A DNA stretch of 64,000 nt. It comes from Mesostigma viride. Taxonomy: Eukaryota > Streptophyta > Mesostigmatophyceae > Mesostigmatales > Mesostigmataceae. Positions 9,703 to 20,873 of this stretch are shown here, in pieces. The notes beneath the pieces were generated by a model. It made no database searches. It saw only the letters and a program-made list of their open reading frames with translations, and was not told the DNA's origin. The stretch spans positions 1,812,125 to 1,876,124 of the forward strand of contig RPFO01000130.1 of NCBI GenBank assembly GCA_009746045.1, written 5' to 3'. Numbering within the stretch: the stretch's first letter is position 1; every line of letters starts with the position of its first letter. Position numbers and translations under genes: made by a program.

Positions 9703-11602
9703 CCCAGAGAACCACGCCGCCCGCCGCTGAGCAGGACTACACGTACCCAGCCCTGACGGAACCCCTGGCCCACCCCAACGAGCTCCCGCCGTTCACCGAG
9801 CTCGAGCTGAGCACCGCCGCCAAGCAACTCCGCTTCTATGCTGCCGTTGGACCTGACCAGCTCCCAGCCCCGGTGATTAAGCTGACGGCGCTCACGGGGT
9901 TCCTGCTTGACGTCTGCAACCGGATCCTGCTTGCCGACGCGCCGCCGATTCCTGAGTGGCAGCACAGCTACCGTATTATGCTGTACAAAAACAAAGGTTC
10001 CCCTGACGACCCCGCCAACTACAGAGGAGTCTGCATCCAGAGCGCCGCACTTAAGTTGTTCATGCGCATGATCCTCAACCGCCTTCGTTCTGCTCTCGAC
10101 TGTCACCTTGGGGAAAGTCAAATGGGCTTCCGTCCTGGGCGCAACACCGTCATGGCCATCTTCGTCGCGCGTCGCCTCTTCGAGGAAATCGCTCTCCTGC
10201 AACCTGGTGAGTTTCCCGCCATCCTGATCTTCGTCGACTTCATCAAGGCTTTTGATTCTGTCCTCTGGGACGCTCTATGGGCTGTACTTGCTCGCGCTCG
10301 CGTCCCCACTCCCCTGATTACCGTCATCCGCACGCTGTATGAGGGGTCGACCACTTCGGTGCGCACTCAACACGGCCTTACCCCGCCCTGCCCACTGCAG
10401 ACCGGCGTCTGGCAGGGTTGCGTCCTGTCGCCGTACCTGTTTATTATTGTAGTGGATTATGTTATGCGCCAGGCACGTGCTCGCTTTGCTAGCATTGCAG
10501 GCCGTGCCCCTGGCCTAGCGATCACGAACGAGCTTGGGGAAGGGGGGCCGACTAACAAGCAGAATTTACTAGCTGACCTCATTTATGCCGACGACATCAC
10601 GCTCATCGAGAAGCCGGAGTCTGCCCAACTTTGGCTGGACTGGGCACCTGGCGCTCGAGGCTCGGGCGGTTGGTCTAGAAATCAGCCCCAAAACGGAGGC
10701 CCTGGCCCTCGGCATGGCAGGGCCCCCACCCACACTCCGCCTCTTAGACGATGCCGAGGTCAACTACCCTACTTCAGGCCGCTTCAAGCTGCTCGGCAGT
10801 TGGCTTCCCGACTGCGAGGACGACATGACGACACGGATCGGCATGGCGTGGGCGCACCTCCATGACCACCGCCGCTGGTGGAGCAACCCCGCCCTACCCC
10901 GGATCGTCAAGCGTGACCTCTTCAAGGTCGTCATTCTGACGATCCTGACCTACGGCGCCGAGACGTGGACACTGATGCAGGAGCTGGAGCAACGACTCGA
11001 CGGCGCCGTCACCAAGATGCTGCGCAAGGCCCTTAACATCCCCTTTGGTTTGCACATTAGTAATGAGGATTTGTACGCTGATTTGCCCTATGTTTCCCAC
11101 ATTATTAGGCACAGGCGCCTGGGCCTAGCCGGGCACCTGGCCCGCACAGATCAGGTAGATACATCAGATAGACTAGCTGGCACCAAGCCCGCCCAGCCTG
11201 GGCGATATGTCCTCACCTGGCGTGCCCCCGGCCGCGCGCGGCAGGGCCGCCACCCGTGGACTTTTCGTGATAGACTCGGCATGGACATGTGCTACACTAG
11301 ACGTGACGGGCTCACCCCCGGGCAGCCTCCTGGTTTGTCTGTAATATGGAGGCAGATGGTGCGCAAGGATAGATGGCAAGTAGTGATGAAGGAGACCACC
11401 GGCCCCCAAGCCTGTGGGGGCTCCGCGTGTGACCAAGTATGGCATTCATAGCGATTCGGGCCGCGGTGCCCACACCCCTGTAACTAGGACCTAGATAGCT
11501 TATACCATCCATTCCATCCCATGTTCCGCTCCCACTGAGGGCTTATGCTCACGTGACGCAGTCACGTGTCTATTAATTAATTAATTAATTAATCCCAGAG
11601 AA
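9703..11602 (+). mobile_element. 5'-truncated LINE with (TTAA)n tail and 9-bp target duplication
   Basis: The element spans 9712-11593. CCCAGAGAA flanks it at 9703-9711 and 11594-11602, and a second tandem copy lies at 11610-11618. In other HLE 3' ends the same site reads through as CCCAGAGAAGGGGCATATGG, so this is the interrupted target. The 3' end is a run of TTAA units (11571-11593). This pattern fits target-primed reverse transcription of a LINE that lost its 5' part. Confidence 0.8.
9714..11451 (+). pseudogene. LINE reverse transcriptase (frameshifted)
   Basis: Non-LTR reverse transcriptase copying element RNA into DNA at a nicked target. Open from 9714. Motifs in order: GPDQLPAPVIKL (motif 0), KNKGSPDDPANYRGV, GFRPGRNT, VDFIKAFDSV (motif A), GVWQGCVLSPYLF (motif B), YADDITLI (motif C, two Asp present). 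A frameshift near 10640 moves the thumb and C-terminal region into the frame that ends at 11451, with TYGAETW and RRLGLAGHLAR blocks common in LINE C-termini. The endonuclease and N-terminal part are missing through 5' truncation. Fragments of the same family lie at 37505-37825 and 40915-41200 on the minus strand. Confidence 0.85.
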
Positions 11603-11846
11603 GGGGCATCCCAGAGAAGGGGCATATGGCTTGTAATACATTCTAAGCTACTTCCTGCAAGGGTGGGAATGTAAACGACACTTGCTCTAGGTGCACCAAG
11701 GGCACATGCACCACCAGAGTCTCAGAGCTCAACCCAACTAAGGGGAGCCTGTCATGGGGGGGGAAGATCACCATGGCTATACAAGAGCTAGGGCATGGCT
11801 TCTCATCAGAGAGTGACTCTCTGTATCGGCAGGGCTGAGCTAATTC
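11603..11846 (-). repeat. HLE 3' UTR (repeat Q), minus orientation
   Basis: Continuation of the Q repeat interrupted by the LINE at 9712-11593. It contains the landmarks CATATGGCTTGTAATACATT, the TTCCTGCAAGGG block, and the hairpin-like AGAGAGTGACTCTCTG. It is itself cut at 11847 by a TTAA insertion and resumes at 13620. Confidence 0.75.
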
Positions 11847-13619
11847 TTAACACGTCGTTTGTAATAACTCAGTCCTAAAAATAGGACTGAGTATACCATC
11901 TTTGAGATCATGTGGCGGTAAGGGGGGAGGGGTACCCCATATCAAAGAGACAACCATATGTTTGATATGCATCATAGCACTCAATATCATGCTAATGCTT
12001 GGGCATATGCTTAAAAAATCATATGTTGACCAAATCATGTAAAATTATACATGAGTCTCAACCCTTACTCGCGATTTTGGAATTTTCTGTGGAAACACGA
12101 GTGTGTAAAATCCAATAAAATCCATATTCACTATTAAAAATCATAGGCATGTAGATATTAGAGTTCTTGAACTGTGGCAAAAAAATGGACTCAATTCGGC
12201 CACTGGCACTGCCTGAAACATGCAAAACACTGCCAGTCCTATAAATAGGACTGGGCCTTGGTAGCAAAATGCTAGCATGGGAGTGCGGTCGTACTACACA
12301 CCACCGTGGCCACCAACCATGCCAATCAACTCATTTCCCTTCCAGCATAATAGGACAACATGCTTGCATCATCATATTGCAGTTATATTATACCTTATCA
12401 TGTGCGAGAGCCTATGCAAGCACGTAGGGAATGGGTTTGGATACCTACCCACAAAAGGTTTTTTTTTTAGTGTTAACCACCAATGTACTGGGCAGGTTAA
12501 GCATATTTCAAGTGTCTCTAACAAGAATGGACATGGATAAAACTGTTTTGCCTTGCCATGGCATGGCCAACATACTTGCTGGCACATGATGACAGTGGTT
12601 TACCACCAAGATCTTTCACTCACCCATGTAAGCTCGAAAGCACCCTTGACGAAGCCCATGGCCACACAATTATGCAGTATGAACGTAGCAAAAGAATAAC
12701 TAACATCTATGAAGGTGTTTAAACCCATACAGCGCCTAAAAACCTGCACAACTACACCAGGGCAAGGCAAATGCCTGGCAACATCATCTAAAAAGGGGGT
12801 TTTGGAGAGGGGCAGGCAACGGTCAAGAAAGAGCATCAAGACTCGAAACTGGCAACACCTCGCAAGCTTAAACTCATGTACGAACATCAAGAAACGATGA
12901 GACAACGACATTCCGGCTTTACCTTGCATGGCTGGCGTTACCTTGGCCCAGGCGGTGCCCGCAAAAGTGGCACTTTGCGGCACACACACCATGACGTGAC
13001 AGAGTGGTCGAAATCATCAAATCTATACTGCCACTAAGTCAATTCTATGACCATGCATGATATCAAGTAGAAAGAAACCTATAAACCCTTCGACTTGCGC
13101 CGGAAAGCAGTTGTAGTAATCAATCCCGTCGACCTGCCTGATCGCAGCTTTTTCCAGCAAGAACGGTGCCGACACCTAGTAAATCGCATCCCCGCGAGCT
13201 GAAAATCAACTTGTATCATCTCTAGGATATATAAAATCTATTTCCTGAGTTTGGCCAGCTATATCTTCCGAAAACGTAAACTGCGTGCATGGGCGCAAGC
13301 CGCCATGGCTAGGTCGTGCATTTCCGGAACTCACGTTTCACGTGAAAAAGTACCCTTACCACCTGTACTTTGACCGTCCATTTGACCGTCCAAACAAAAT
13401 CAAAAAAAATCCCAAAAATATGTCCCAGAAAGATCTTTTCACGTAGTATTTGAATAAATTTAGAGAGAATTTTTTTGCCAAACATTCTGACTTGGGTGAA
13501 TTTTCTACAAAACCCTAAAACTCAGTCCTAAAATTAGGACTGAGTTGAACTCAGTCCTAAAATTAGGACTGAGTTGAACTCAGTCCTAAAAATAGGTGTG
13601 GTTACAAACGACGTGTTAA
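11847..13619. mobile_element. TTAA-flanked transposon with perfect 14-bp inverted ends CACGTCGTTTGTAA
   Basis: TTAA at 11847-11850 and 13616-13619 flank a 1765-bp element whose ends are exact inverted copies of CACGTCGTTTGTAA. Subterminal palindromes of CAGTCCTAAAAATAGGACTG type occur once on the left (11870-11892) and two to three times on the right (13514-13598). The empty target is preserved at 22611-22640 (inverted), where a related repeat reads AATTC-TTAA-TGCATC. The interior shares about 0.85 kb with the element at 27749-29457. No transposase domain was recognised. Confidence 0.85.
12600..12992 (-). other. Open frame of unknown function conserved between two TTAA elements
   Basis: The 130-residue frame has a partner at 28464-28712 (+). 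Shared blocks are PLSK-PFLD and a CMGLNT segment, followed by an IL-H-C block, with no frame break between copies. In both, similar positions are followed by a GTGAGT donor-like sequence. I recognise no family. It could be a captured exon or simply homologous non-coding DNA that happens to be open. Confidence 0.3.
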
Positions 13620-13744
13620 AATGCATGATCCATGGGGGTCCCATTATAGGCAGGGCGTGGCTAAATTCTGAAACGCATCGCGACAATCTTACCCCCGTCC
13701 CCCATGCAACTATTACTGGTGAGCTGCGGATGTCGGCTGTCCGC

Positions 13745-14055
13745 CTCAGGAAGTTCCCCGCGCGCGGGGTAAGGCTGGCCCGGCTCCCCTGCTCCTCACC
13801 TTCGATTACATGGCGGATAAGCTGTCGTTTCTTAAATGCCGCAAGAAGCTCGCGAGGACTTCCTACACGCTGGACGACGACTTGAACCTGGCGCAGCAAC
13901 AACGGCGACGGGATATGGCCGACCTACCAGCTCCGGCAGACCGCAGGGGGGAAGCCGGTATACTGGAGGGGGGTGGTCATCCACGTCGACCACAAGCCCT
14001 GGTAGGCGCCCCCTGCCACCCCAGCAAACCCGGCCAGCCTAGGGAAATATAGTAA
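13745..14055 (+). pseudogene. HLE ORF1 C-terminal fragment (L1-ORF1-like)
   Basis: The stretch encodes ADKLSFLKCRKKL, then TSYTLDDDLNLAQQQRRRDM and degenerate continuation, a pattern like the C-terminal part of L1-type ORF1 proteins (D-DLT-x-Q-x-RR, then a W-containing G-K-x-x-x-x-RG block). Parallel copies lie at 22220-22545 (+) and 24450-24075 (-). The frame is broken after the RRRDM block. Confidence 0.65.
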
Positions 14056-14085
14056 TTTAATTTCAGTAGTGTAGACTAGTCAGGG

Positions 14086-14330
14086 GCTTATCAAAGAGAC
14101 AACCAGCGCAGGCCAGAAATCGGGAGAATCCGGACCATGGTAGCTCGAGCCTGCCGTTATCTTTTCCGCGTTTTCGAGTCGTTCAGGATGATGAAGATGA
14201 ATGGTGATGGAAATGTGTATCCTTGTGCATTGAAATTATGGCTGGCTTACGTGTGGAGCGACTAGATGACCTAGACGGTGGGGCCGGAAACAGCATGCTT
14301 GATCAGGGCGTGTGTTTCTAGCCTAACTGG
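14086..14330 (+). repeat. Repeat R copy
   Basis: Near-complete copy of a dispersed ~200-bp repeat starting ATCAAAGAGACAACCAGCGC and running through GGTAGCTCGAGCCTGCCG, TTCAGGATGATGAAGATG and GACCTAGACGGTGGGGCCGG. Other copies lie near 22985 (-), 23405, 26190 and 26500 (-), 32880, 37315, 37840, 38036 and 56130. Confidence 0.85.
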
Positions 14331-14647
14331 CCGGGAGTGTCTAGTGGTGAGCACCATTGCTGCGATCGCTCTCCCACCATTTACGAGGAAATACCCGCAA
14401 ATGGAAAACCACTGAAAAGGTCTAGCTAGTCAGTCATCACGTTAGCCATGCCATGATTCCAAACGTCCAAGAACTGCACACGGTGCAAAGGCAAAAAGCC
14501 GGAGGACAGCACTTTCAAATGTGCGGCGGGAACCAAAAGCCCGCGGATGCCAGAAAACATCGTGTTGCGGCAGCGACGCGACGATGTGGACAACGAATCC
14601 AGTGCCAAGCTCGGAACGGCCGCAAAGGAGATCTGGCATCACAGGGT

Positions 14648-15857
14648 TCAGATGTGCGGAGATACTATGCGATCCAGCCGGTCCACGACCTGTTTGTAGA
14701 GCTTGTGCCAAGGGGCAGCACCGAACAGATGTGGGTGACGTTGCAAAAAACATCGGACTTGACGGAGCATAATGGCTCGGTCATAGTCTTTGACCAATAA
14801 ACGCTGCAAGAGTTCAACAAGAGTCGTGATGAAATCAACACGATAAGAACAAAGACGGGAAAAACGATGTAACTGAGAAAGAACAACACCATATTTTGCT
14901 GTGTGGGAAAGGAGACTGTGAATATCGGGGTAACGAATAAAAGGAATTTGCTGGTATTTAGGATCCTTGCGCTTATCATAGACAGCCGTACGCCAGCCCT
15001 TCTTGTTATGGGTAATGTTAAGATCGAGGTAATTGCAATGAGTATCCTCCGACGTGAGCTTTAATGTGAGGGACGCTTGCGGGTAGATGCCAGGCAGACC
15101 AGCGGTGATATACAAATGGGTTGCGAAATCAGGGTTGTCGAAAGCGATGACATCATCAATGTATCGACATGTATGGATAAAACGCCTGATGAGAACATCA
15201 TCGTTTGAGGCAATGAGATTCTCCATGAATGCAAGCTCATAAGTGTATAGATAGAGGTTTGCAAGGAGCCCGGCACAGTTAGTGCCCATAGGGATGCCGA
15301 TAGCTTGTTGGTATACATTGCCCGCAAAACAGATGAAGGTGTTATCAACAAGATAAGAGATCCAATGGACAAGGTCAGCCTTCGTGATAATATAATTATA
15401 ACCATCCCGCACGATAGCACCTGCCGCGATCCCTGAGAGCCACGTTGCCGTGGGCTTGGTCTGAGAAACACGCACGTGCAGGTGGTTGCGCCCGTGAGGC
15501 CTCATACGTGCATACAGACGAGTAAGGAGGCTATCTAAACGGGCTTTCAAATCGTGCAAATCTAGTGTGGTATATAGAGTGGTGAAATCATAGGTGGCTA
15601 TGGGCATAGGTATACGTTTCTCTGCTGCTGTCTTAGAACGGCTAAGGGCGGCAAGGCGTAGGCGTACTTGGGCTGAGTCTATGACGATCCAACTACCAGC
15701 GCATTCATACCCGGCATTCGACAGCACCTCCACCCATAATGCATTGGCTTCGGGGAGAAGAGCATTCAAAGCATGGCAGATGAGTTTCGAGAGAGGCATC
15801 AGTGGGGCTGAATGCGACGCAGCAATGGTGCGCAAAGCAACAGGAGTTTTGTGCAGC
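14648..15857 (-). pseudogene. Penelope-like reverse transcriptase domain (3' half of split gene)
   Basis: Begins inside the conserved L-K-L-H-K-T-P motif, whose first residues lie across the insertion at 19028. Visible motifs: RTIAASHSAP, YDFTTLYTTL (motif A, catalytic Asp), GIPMGTNCAGLLANLYLY (motif B), RYIDDVIAFDNP (motif C with YIDD), then YLDLNI and a positively charged tail ending VSPHI. These are diagnostic for Penelope-like RT, a relative of telomerase. All catalytic Asp residues are present and the half-gene is otherwise open, so inactivation is due to the insertion alone. Confidence 0.9.
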
Positions 15858-16139
15858 TTAACCCCTCAACCGTCTTTGACTCGTGACTAAAATGAGTCAC
15901 GAGTTGCACAGTATGCCACAGGTGCCCCCATTCAGCCTAATTATTTTTTCTAGACCATACTAGGAACCAAGCATAACCATATTAGGGCCCACCTGGGGGT
16001 ATAGTGGGTGGTCCCAGTGCTAGCCCCCCCTGCTCTATAAATAGCCCCCCTCTCAGGGGGGTACGGTGAGTGTGCGCGGTGACACCCTTATAATGGATGA
16101 TGGACCCCCTTCCTCAATGAGTTGACCCTGGGGTTGGTT

Positions 16140-16690
16140 TTGTAGATAGATTTTTTAGTTAGGATGGGATACAAACACTAAAAATTGTAACTCCCCCAGG
16201 GACCCATCAGCTGGTGCTAAAAATAACTGGTGACTATTTTGAGTCGCGAGTTTTTTGGGGGCTAAAATAGGCATCCTAGTGCAGTTTTGAACATGGAAAC
16301 GATAGGTAAGCATAGAGTATGGGCATACATGCATGCTAACACTTATTCCAACCTGTGTGCCACCAATACCTGCCATAACCACTGCAGGTCCCTGCCGGAT
16401 ATGATTGGAGACGACTACGCGCGGGCCGCGAGTACGGGGTTCACAACCTTATCATGCATGATGGAGCATGTATACCTTGGATTTCACCCTAGTATTTCAG
16501 CGGGGACTGCAACTGTACCCAAGCACTACATCCAAACACTTACATGTCTTGTTTCACCCAGGGACCCACAAGATAATGCTAAAAATAGCTGGTGACTATT
16601 TTGAGTCACCAGTTTGGGGGGGGCTAGAATAGACATCCTAGTGCAGTTTTGAACATGGAAATGATAGGTAAGCATGAAACATGCATGATT
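16140..16690. repeat. Diverged direct duplication inside the piggyBac-like element
   Basis: The block around 16190-16320 (CCCAGGGACCCA ... AACTGGTGACTATTTTGAGT ... GCAGTTTTGAACATGGAAA) recurs at 16555-16685. The shared TGACTATTTTGAGTC resembles the palindrome at the left terminus. The unit carries no open frame. Confidence 0.75.
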
Positions 16691-17276
16691 ATTCTGATCA
16701 GACACTCCGCAAAGGTGAAAACCTTTGCGTTCAGTGCCGGGCCGCGGAAAACGCGGAAAACGCGATCTGAATGAATCCGACCGGAATCGAACTGGGGACC
16801 TCTCGCACCAATTTTGCTGACTATAGGACGGACGTCTCCGGTTACCATGGCATCGCCAACTTACACCTACAGTCATCCGCAAAAGTTCTCCTGTCCGGGG
16901 AGTGATGCAAGCCTTTCGGATTTGGTACTAGATAAATCACTCGAGATCTGTGTGTAGGAGTACTACACACGTGTCGTGATGCATGATTATGTTTATTCCA
17001 GCCTATGTGGCACAAATATATGCCACAATAAGCGTAAATGCTTGCAGACCCGCTGATACTGTGGTACTTATTTTTACATGCATGATGGACCTTGCACACA
17101 AAGTCAAAACATCCCAGCACTCCTAGATAAATTAGTGACCAAGGGACCATGCATGCAGTAACACTGAAAATTGCCAACTAGAAATAATAGGTGGCACTGT
17201 GACCATCACGGAGCAGATTTTCAAACTGCACAAGTTATGCATAAACATGAAAGCTAATAAGACATGACCATGAAAC

Positions 17277-17402
17277 AATAACCCATGCAGGCTAACAACA
17301 TGAAACCAAATAACACATGCACAGGTGGGACCATGAAACAATAACCCAGGCTAACAACATGAAACCAAATAACACATGCACAGGTGGGTCCATGAAACAA
17401 TA
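17277..17402. repeat. Two-copy tandem repeat of about 63 bp
   Basis: The unit runs from AACCCATGCAGGCTAACAAC through ACACATGCACAGGTGGG and CCATGAAACAAT. The second copy lacks CATG near its start. It lies in the non-coding half of the piggyBac-like element. Confidence 0.85.
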
Positions 17403-17525
17403 ACACACACTTCAAACCATGCCGGCCCATGGTGATACACGGCGCGCATGAGCGCGGGCAGGAAAGGCCAAATGCCATGCCACGTAGGCAACAAATGCTA
17501 GCATTCTTAGTCAGCCTCCGTAGGA

Positions 17526-17849
17526 CTATATCCCAGGCGGACATGCTCCGCCCTGAGATGGCGGCGCCGCGCCATGCACCCCCTTGAGCTTCCGGGTGGT
17601 GGCTGCTGCCCCCCTCGTGGTAGTGGCGCCCTTGAAATTCTTGGCGCATTCGCCACGCTGGGAGAGGCGCTGCCATACCCGCTGCTTCGTCACGTTGAAG
17701 TCCAGCCCCTCCACCTGCCCGGAGTGGAAGAGGCCGAAGCAGTTCCGCTCGCTGTTGCTGCAGAACGCCATGTCACAGTGCTCGCACATGACCGAGGTCT
17801 TGTGCTTCCTGCCTTGCGCCCAGCACAGTTGGCACAGCACCTGCTCCAC
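17526..17849 (-). pseudogene. piggyBac transposase C-terminal cysteine-rich domain
   Basis: Encodes CQLCWAQGRKHKTSVMCEHC, then a DMAFC-RNCFGLFHS block: a C-x2-C, C-x2-C-x4-C, C-x4-H ligand set typical of the zinc-binding C-terminal domain of piggyBac-family transposases, which binds the inverted ends. A basic tail follows. A likely acceptor (GGAGCAG) precedes the first Cys pair at about 17843. It lies downstream of the N-terminal fragment with no catalytic core between them. Confidence 0.75.
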
Positions 17850-17908
17850 CCATGCAGAAATTTGCCCATCTCATGCATTGTTAATTAAGGGGTGCCACTC
17901 ACGCTCAC

Positions 17909-18645
17909 CTGGCTTGCCCGCCCCCTTGAGCTCAGCATAGTCGTTGGTCTCCTTGACAATCTTGGCCACGACATCACGTTGGGACCAGAAAAGGGAGAAC
18001 AGCCCGAGGGGCCCAAACTTGAGCTGGGCAGGGGAAAGGTTTTGATAGCAGGCGGTACCCGTCATCGGCGACAGCACCGGAGTATCGGGAAAAGGAAACA
18101 CACCTGGCATCGAGCTCAGCCTCACCGCTCGGCACCGGACCCTCCGCACCCTTCTGGTAAACAAAGTCGTCATCGGAAGCGTCCGAGACAACGCTCTCGC
18201 TGGCCGCCGCCTTGGTCTGACGGCGCCTTTTCGGGGCGTGGCTGATGGCTGGATTCTTCTTCGGGTTGCCGACAGCGCGCTTCCCCGGCTCGCGTCGCTT
18301 GACCGGTGTGGGCAGCTCGATATCCTCGGATTTGTCGTCGTCGTCCTCGCCGGCGTCAGAATCGCTATCCTGGCCCTGCTCGCTATCATCGTCACTGCTA
18401 CCTGCCGTTGGGACCTTCCTGGCTGCGCATTCTTTCACTAGAGCTTCGTACTCATCTGATCTGCACGAATATATGAAAATCTGCTCACGGGTGAATGGGT
18501 ACGTGAGCTTGTCGTCCGGGAAATAGCACCGTGCACCATCTCCGGACCTGTTCACTGTCACTACCTTGCCCGGCAAACGTACCTCGCTGTGTTTTTCCCC
18601 ATACTGCTCTATCGCCCAGTCTAGTCCGAATTTTTCCACAGGCAC
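17909..18645 (-). pseudogene. piggyBac transposase N-terminal region with one intron; catalytic core missing
   Basis: Exon 18645-18104 encodes a long acidic Asp/Ser/Glu-rich stretch and basic KRRRQTK-type clusters, usual for piggyBac N-termini. A GT-AG intron (18103-18024) leads to exon 18023-17909, LKFGPLGLFSLFW then VAKIVKETNDYAEL, matching the start of the DDE_Tnp_1_7 domain (F-x-LF, I-x-x-TN-YA). A GTGAGC donor follows at 17908. The three catalytic Asp blocks are absent before the C-terminal zinc domain. I infer an internal deletion, so this copy is non-autonomous. Confidence 0.75.
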
Positions 18646-19027
18646 TGCATGCCATGAAAATGCCCTTCTTTACCTTGAAAGTCCGTATATCTGCCTGCAT
18701 TTCGTCCGCCATGTCTACGTCCGCGCTCCCCCCTTTTTGCGCATCCTTCGTTTTCGTACGTTTTTGTCAATTTTTTTTACCGCCCAAACCTGCACGCACC
18801 AGGGTACCCTGTTGACTTTGACCAGGGTTTCCACCCTGATACGGTGGTCAAATACGGTCAGACAAGTGTCCTACGGATAGAGTGAATCTAGATCTTTTCG
18901 GTGGTCTAGTTGGTTCCCGCCAAAACCTTCCCGCCAAATCCCTACAGGGAGCACAAACTCATGCCGAATGTGAGGCATGAGAAAAACTCGCAGTCGAAAA
19001 TCGGCACGAGGACGGTTTAGGGGTTAA

Positions 19028-20873
19028 GAGTGAGATACAGATATGGGAACGTAGTGGTGGTGGCGCGTCGCTGCCGCTTAAGGAATGCCCGAGCAAAAAT
19101 GTTTTGGCTGTGCAGAAAAGCCCGATGAGCAGCAGTGATACTGGCGGTGGACTGTGCACGCTGAACATAGGTAGGGCTGGACGCCAACTCGTGTTGCAAA
19201 GTAGCAAGGTAGTGCTTCTTGCATATGAAAGCAAAGTTGTTGGCACTCTTGTCAACACACGTGATGATAAAGTCCTGCTTGAAGTGGTCAAGAAGTGCTT
19301 TATCTGTGGTGTTGAGCCAGGTGGTGCGGTGGACCTGCTGGAGACGGGAATCAAGCCTGGTGAGACGTGCATTGCATTCGTGAATGACGGCGCGAAACCA
19401 CGGTTCCATGGCAAGGGGAGCAAGCTGTAGGTCCGTGCACATGGCATTGCAGAATTTGCGCAGTGATGTGGAGAGCAGTGCATTCACCTCTTTGGCACAC
19501 GTGCGCTGGACCCACGGCCGAAACTTGGTGCCTTTGGCAAAAAGGTCTACAAGCGTGTGGCTCGGCAGGATGCTGAGGTCAGCGGTCATGACGTGCTGTG
19601 AGGTGGGATCAAGGTACTTGAAATACCGTTGTTGTTGGCAGGGGCAGGGCCCTGCCAAGATGGTGGCCAGCTCGGTGGGCGTTGTATCGCGGCTGACCTT
19701 CCCGTTGCTGAAAACCATTTGTCCCAAGGTGGGAGAGTAATGCCAGGCGGCAATGGGAGTGCCGAAAGTGTTGCGCACCACGAGCGGCATCGCAGCCTGC
19801 ACTTGCGGCAAATGCAGAATGTGTGGCAAACACAGCTCATCCATCGCAGCATGAATGAAAGGTGAGATCAGCAAACGGCGCGGACGCAGTGCATCTGCAT
19901 TCCCATTGACACGGTGCCGAATGATACGTGAGAGAAGGCCTCGCAGACTAGTGGCATGGGAGCGGGGGACTTGCAGATCAGCTGGGGAGCACGACCCGAC
20001 GGCAATGTGTAAGCTGGTAAGCTTCTTCAAGCTGCAGGCTTCGAGATAGGATGCATGAAAGTTGCCGCGTTGCATAAGCCGAGACATGTGACGTAAGCAG
20101 CGGAGACTGGTGGAGTAAAGGGAAGGATCGGTGGACACATGTGTGGAAGGTGGAGGGGCCGGGGTGACGCTGGGGGGATAGGGGCGATATGGGTGGAGAT
20201 TGTGCTTCAGACGCCAGGCACGGATGAACATAAGAGGGCGGGGACGGAGGGGAGGCGGGCGGCGGCGAGACCGAGCTTTGAAACTCTTGCCTTCAATGCA
20301 AAAACCGTGGGGCAGAAATGCATGTAACATTCGTTTCCAAAACGTTTCCCGATGCCCTGCGGCTTTGCGAAAAGCGGCGCCGGTAAAGGTGCCGGGGACA
20401 TGTTCCAAGGGGACGACTCGCCAATCCCACCACCCGTATTGGGCCATGGCGCCATGTAGGGGGGTGTCGTCGTTGGCGGCAGGGCGGCCAATATGAAGGC
20501 GGCGTGCCGCTCGGACATGTTCCTGAAAACGCGTCCAGGCATCCCGTTGCGTCTGGCCAACGTAGATACGCTGAGGGTACCTGCGGTTGTAAATGGCATA
20601 AATGACGCGACGGGTGCTTACGGGGTGTGGGCGAGTGGAGTTGGTAAGCGACAAATGCGTGCGCTGTAAGCGCCGGAGGCGACGTAGAGTATGGTCATCC
20701 TTGCAGTGATGGTTATGGCGCGTGTTGATGCGACAACGCTTCCGCCATGCCTGTGAGGAGATACGATAGGGGAACTGCCGAGAAATAGCAGTGTACTTCC
20801 GGTAATCAATGCCACTGGATTGCCGTATTCTGTGGAGGGTAAGAGCATGCCAGAAAGTCATAAGGTGTTTCAT
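19028..20873 (-). pseudogene. Penelope-like polyprotein N-terminal half with GIY-YIG endonuclease
   Basis: The ATG is at 20873-20871. Residues ~90-175 are a GIY-YIG nuclease: VIYAIYN, IYVGQT, an Arg in WTRFQEHVR, and HRETFW supplying the metal-binding Glu. Next come basic linkers, then CPC-QQQRYF, H-x-M-T-x-D-L and GTKFRP, the CxC region of this clade. Residues ~545-600 read DFIITCVDKSANNFAF, KKHYLATLQHEL and SPTYV, the conserved block before the RT fingers. The frame runs to the TTAA junction, where the insert adds L-N-P and a stop. The native protein would continue into the RT at 15857. Confidence 0.88.

Larger units (their letters stand above)
15858..19027 (-). mobile_element. piggyBac-like transposon inserted at TTAA
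   Basis: TTAA at 15858-15861 and 19024-19027 flank a 3162-bp element with inverted ends CCCCTCAACCGTC and CCCCTAAACCGTC. Removing it with one TTAA restores an unbroken Penelope frame (L-T-L-K-L-H-K-T-P across the join), a direct proof of the empty site. TTAA specificity and C-rich ends fit piggyBac. Transposase fragments lie at 17526-18645, minus strand. The right subterminal region has a CTCATGCC/GGCATGAG hairpin (18959-18984), and the left a GACTCGTGACT/AGTCACGAGT hairpin (15878-15904). Confidence 0.9.
14648..20873 (-). mobile_element. Penelope-like retroelement with N-terminal GIY-YIG, split by a transposon
   Basis: Coding sequence runs on the minus strand from 20873 to 19028, is interrupted by a 3.16-kb TTAA element (15858-19027), and resumes at 15857 to 14648. 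The combined protein would be about 1010 residues: GIY-YIG nuclease, CxC/DKS region, then Penelope-type RT. An N-terminal rather than C-terminal GIY-YIG defines the Chlamys/Naiad branch known from green algae and other eukaryotes. The ends of the element could not be fixed. Confidence 0.85.

Noticed and set aside
16760-16870. tRNA gene on the minus strand (CAGTTCGATTCCGG)
   Set aside because: The T-stem pairs poorly, no acceptor stem or D-arm could be drawn, and it sits in non-coding transposon DNA.
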